NCBI GenBank assembly: GCA_022561095.1 | Contig: JADFRV010000098.1 | Location: 1-8,229 of the forward strand | Source: Chloroflexota bacterium | GTDB taxonomy: Bacteria > Chloroflexota > Dehalococcoidia > SM23-28-2 > RBG-16-64-32 | Direction of reading: 5' to 3' | DNA length: 8,229 bases | Shown: positions 6,621 through 8,229 of the stretch, one piece after another | Layout: each line of letters starts with the position of its first letter | Position numbering within the stretch: position 1 is the first letter of the stretch | Translations under genes and position numbers: made by a program | Notes under the pieces: model-generated | What the model saw: only the letters and a program-made list of their open reading frames with translations | What the model was told of the DNA's origin: nothing | Database searches by the model: none

Positions 6621-7474
6621 TGACCATAAGGGCATGGCCAACCTCCGCGATGCTGGCTGCCGAGCTGCTGAAGGTACGCAAACGCTGGATGCCTTATGGT
6701 CTTCTCCTGCCCCTGGTGGCGATGCTGGCCCTGCAGACCTTCGCAGCGTACTTTGCCGGTTGGCGAGGCGACCGCGACCTGGACGCGTTGCGAACCGCGG
6801 TCTTGCCCTGGTCGTTACCCAGCCTGCTTGACCTTATCCAGTACTTCGGAGCTATTCTATTGGCCATCCTGGCTGCTTCGGCGGTGGGCACCGAGCACGG
6901 TTGGGGCACCGTGAGGCAGGCCCTTATCCGGGGCCAGACCCGCAGCCAGTACCTAACGACCAAGCTCCTGGGCATCGCTGTGGTCGGCGCTATCGGCTTC
7001 CTGCTCGCCTTCGGTATCGGCCTCGGGTTCTCGGCTATCGTCACGGCTCTGGAAGCCCCTGATCTGCCCGGCGGTCCCTCGACAACCGATGTGCTCCTCA
7101 TGATTCTACGGGCAGGCTATGGCATCGTCCCGTACGCGTTGCTAGCGTTCTGCCTAGCCGTAGTGGGGCGCTCTACTACTCTGGGGGTGGCGGGCGGTCT
7201 GATGTACGTCTTTGTGGAGGGGATCGTCCTGGCCATTTTGGGAGGGATCGGCGGCGCGGCCGCGGATGCGCGCGGCTTCTTTATCGGACACAACGTCAGC
7301 GCTCTCCTGGAGGTCAACCGCATCGGCTCTGTTGACTACGTCAGTTTCGCACTCAGGGATCCTACACCGACGGGCCTGCCTGATCCCGCTATCGCTGCGC
7401 TGGTACTGGCCTTATACTGCATCGGTTTTCTGACCATCTCCTTCGTGATCTTCCGAAGGCGGGACGTCCAATGA
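6617..7474 (+). CDS. ABC-2 type transporter permease
   Basis: This 285-residue membrane subunit partners the preceding ATPase. Six likely membrane helices are at about residues 27-48, 70-90, 117-143, 159-183, 187-211 and 257-280, the usual ABC-2 number. Between helices 2 and 3 the sequence GTEHGWGTVRQALIRGQTR (91-109) has the form G-x-E-x3-GT-x4-L-x2-G-x-x-R, the cytoplasmic coupling segment typical of permeases paired with BcrA/LanF-like ATPases. A loop between helices 5 and 6 (about 212-256) is probably on the outer side. The start ATG overlaps the ATPase stop (ATGA 6617-6620), with GAGGAGA at 6603-6609 serving as ribosome binding site. It ends in RRRDVQ, a basic tail that fits the cytoplasmic side. 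Helix boundaries were judged by eye. Confidence 0.9.
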   Translation: MMTIRAWPTSAMLAAELLKVRKRWMPYGLLLPLVAMLALQTFAAYFAGWRGDRDLDALRTAVLPWSLPSLLDLIQYFGAILLAILAASAVGTEHGWGTVRQALIRGQTRSQYLTTKLLGIAVVGAIGFLLAFGIGLGFSAIVTALEAPDLPGGPSTTDVLLMILRAGYGIVPYALLAFCLAVVGRSTTLGVAGGLMYVFVEGIVLAILGGIGGAAADARGFFIGHNVSALLEVNRIGSVDYVSFALRDPTPTGLPDPAIAALVLALYCIGFLTISFVIFRRRDVQ

Positions 7475-7971
7475 GCCGGCCGTCTCGTAGGGGAAGGCCG
7501 GCCGAGGCGGTGAAGTTGGGCTCAAGGCTGACCGGCAGGGGTCAGCGGGTGGCGCTGCGGCCGCTGATAGAAGGGGATCGCGAGGCGGCGACGCGCCGGC
7601 TGGAGGAGACGTTGATCGATGCCGACGACAGCCTGCTGGCGATCATCGCTCGTGAAGGCGACAGCGTCTACGGCGTGCTGGCGTACCGGCTGGGCTACCC
7701 GGAGCGAGGTTGGCTCAGCGTGAAGGCCGTCGCCGTGGAGCCGGGGTTGAGTGGGCGGGGATACGACACGGAGGCGGTGCGGCTGCTGGAGGGGGAGGTG
7801 CTGGAGCGGGGGGTGGCGGGCCGGTTCTGGGCGCCGGTGCGCCACGACGATGGGCTGGGGCTGTATTTCTGGCTGAGGTTAGGGTATCGGCCAGCGGCCG
7901 TTAGCCAGAGCCCGTGGCCGGGCGCTGCGCCGCGCGATATGATGGCGCTGGTGCGGCTTCCCACTGCGTGA
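7471..7971 (+). CDS. GNAT-family N-acetyltransferase
   Basis: The 166-residue product has the GNAT fold and should transfer an acetyl group from acetyl-CoA to an amine, in the cytoplasm. VALRPLIEGDREA (27-39) is the usual first strand and helix, WLSVKAVAVEP (81-91) is the strand before the cofactor loop, and LYFWLRLGYRP (131-141) is the C-terminal motif. The loop itself reads LSGRGYDTEAVRLLE (93-107), where Q/R-x-x-G-x-G/A is expected. Ser replaces the first Arg/Gln and Asp99 replaces the last Gly, so acetyl-CoA binding may be altered. The ATG overlaps the permease stop (ATGA 7471-7474), which favours this start and translational coupling. The first 13 residues are basic and could be trimmed if GTG 7510 were used instead. 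The acceptor substrate is unknown; position behind an exporter is compatible with modification of a toxic compound or peptide, but this is inference. Confidence 0.87.
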   Translation: MSRPSRRGRPAEAVKLGSRLTGRGQRVALRPLIEGDREAATRRLEETLIDADDSLLAIIAREGDSVYGVLAYRLGYPERGWLSVKAVAVEPGLSGRGYDTEAVRLLEGEVLERGVAGRFWAPVRHDDGLGLYFWLRLGYRPAAVSQSPWPGAAPRDMMALVRLPTA

Positions 7972-8229
7972 GCAACGACATGCAAGACATCTTCCGCTAC
8001 ATCGACGAGCACCTGAACGAGTCGATCGCGGGGCTGACGGAGCTGTGCAAGCTACCGACGGTCAGCGCCCAGAACACGGCGATCGAGGAGACGGCGGAGC
8101 ACGTGTCCGCGCTCCTGCGCGATCTGGGGTTCGAGGCGCAGGTGCTGCCGAAGCAGGGCGGGCATCCGGTCGTCTATGCGGAGCAGCCGGGTCGGTCGGC
8201 GCGGACGCTGCTGTTTTACGACCATTACG
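7968..8229 (+). CDS. M20-family metallopeptidase, N-terminal part (cut by window end)
   Basis: The open frame runs off the right edge after 87 codons. It looks like the start of an M20 zinc peptidase (dipeptidase, carboxypeptidase G2 or deacylase type), cytosolic in most relatives: the leading helix DIFRYIDEHLNESIAGLTEL is followed by KLPTVSAQN, then ETAEHVSALLRDLGFEAQVL, GGHPVVYAE and finally LLFYDHY. The last His (residue 86 from GTG) is the expected first zinc ligand of the H-x-D motif; the Asp lies beyond the edge. The GTG at 7968 overlaps the GNAT stop (GTGA), continuing the pattern of 4-base overlaps, while an ATG at 7980 in the same frame is an alternative without a visible ribosome binding site. 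Function in the operon is unknown: it could hydrolyse a peptide substrate, or be a housekeeping gene that happens to follow. Confidence 0.85.
   Translation, partial: MSNDMQDIFRYIDEHLNESIAGLTELCKLPTVSAQNTAIEETAEHVSALLRDLGFEAQVLPKQGGHPVVYAEQPGRSARTLLFYDHY

Overview
The window is about 8.2 kb of GC-rich bacterial DNA with every supported gene on the + strand. Long DinG with an N-terminal exonuclease domain, TTG/GTG starts, a small four-helix membrane protein and M20-type peptidase sequence together suggest a Chloroflexota-like (possibly Dehalococcoidia or relative) genome. That placement is an inference from protein flavour, not a search result.

Layout. Bases 1-472 hold the last codons of an upstream gene and a 140-residue membrane protein of unknown role. 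Bases 473-631 are an intergenic stretch with a CACAGATA-type repeat/hairpin and a 16-bp near-palindrome. A PHP-domain metal-dependent phosphoesterase follows (632-1336). After a good sigma70-type promoter (TTGACG, 17 bp, CATAAT) comes an unrecognised 429-residue protein (1525-2814). Its DNA is clearly less GC-rich than its surroundings, so it is the best candidate for an acquired, uncharacterised gene. A 75-bp gap then carries an extended -10 box framed by a perfect 7-bp inverted repeat. Directly after it is a TTG-started dinG (2890-5667), an exonuclease-helicase fusion that looks leaderless and has an odd set of Fe-S cysteines.

From 5694 to the right edge, four genes are packed with 4-base stop/start overlaps (ATGA, ATGA, GTGA): an ABC ATPase with a glutamate in place of the Q-loop glutamine, its six-helix permease, a GNAT acetyltransferase with a modified acetyl-CoA loop, and the start of an M20 peptidase cut by the window end. 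They are very likely one translationally coupled operon. The ATPase and permease form an ABC-2 exporter of the bacitracin/lantibiotic-immunity style. Whether the acetyltransferase and peptidase act on the same substrate is open.

No tRNA, rRNA, CRISPR array, transposase or convincing intrinsic terminator was seen. Most of the window is ordinary housekeeping-type content. The points most worth a second look are the low-GC unknown gene, the dinG control region, the DinG cysteine pattern and the possible detoxification logic of the last operon.
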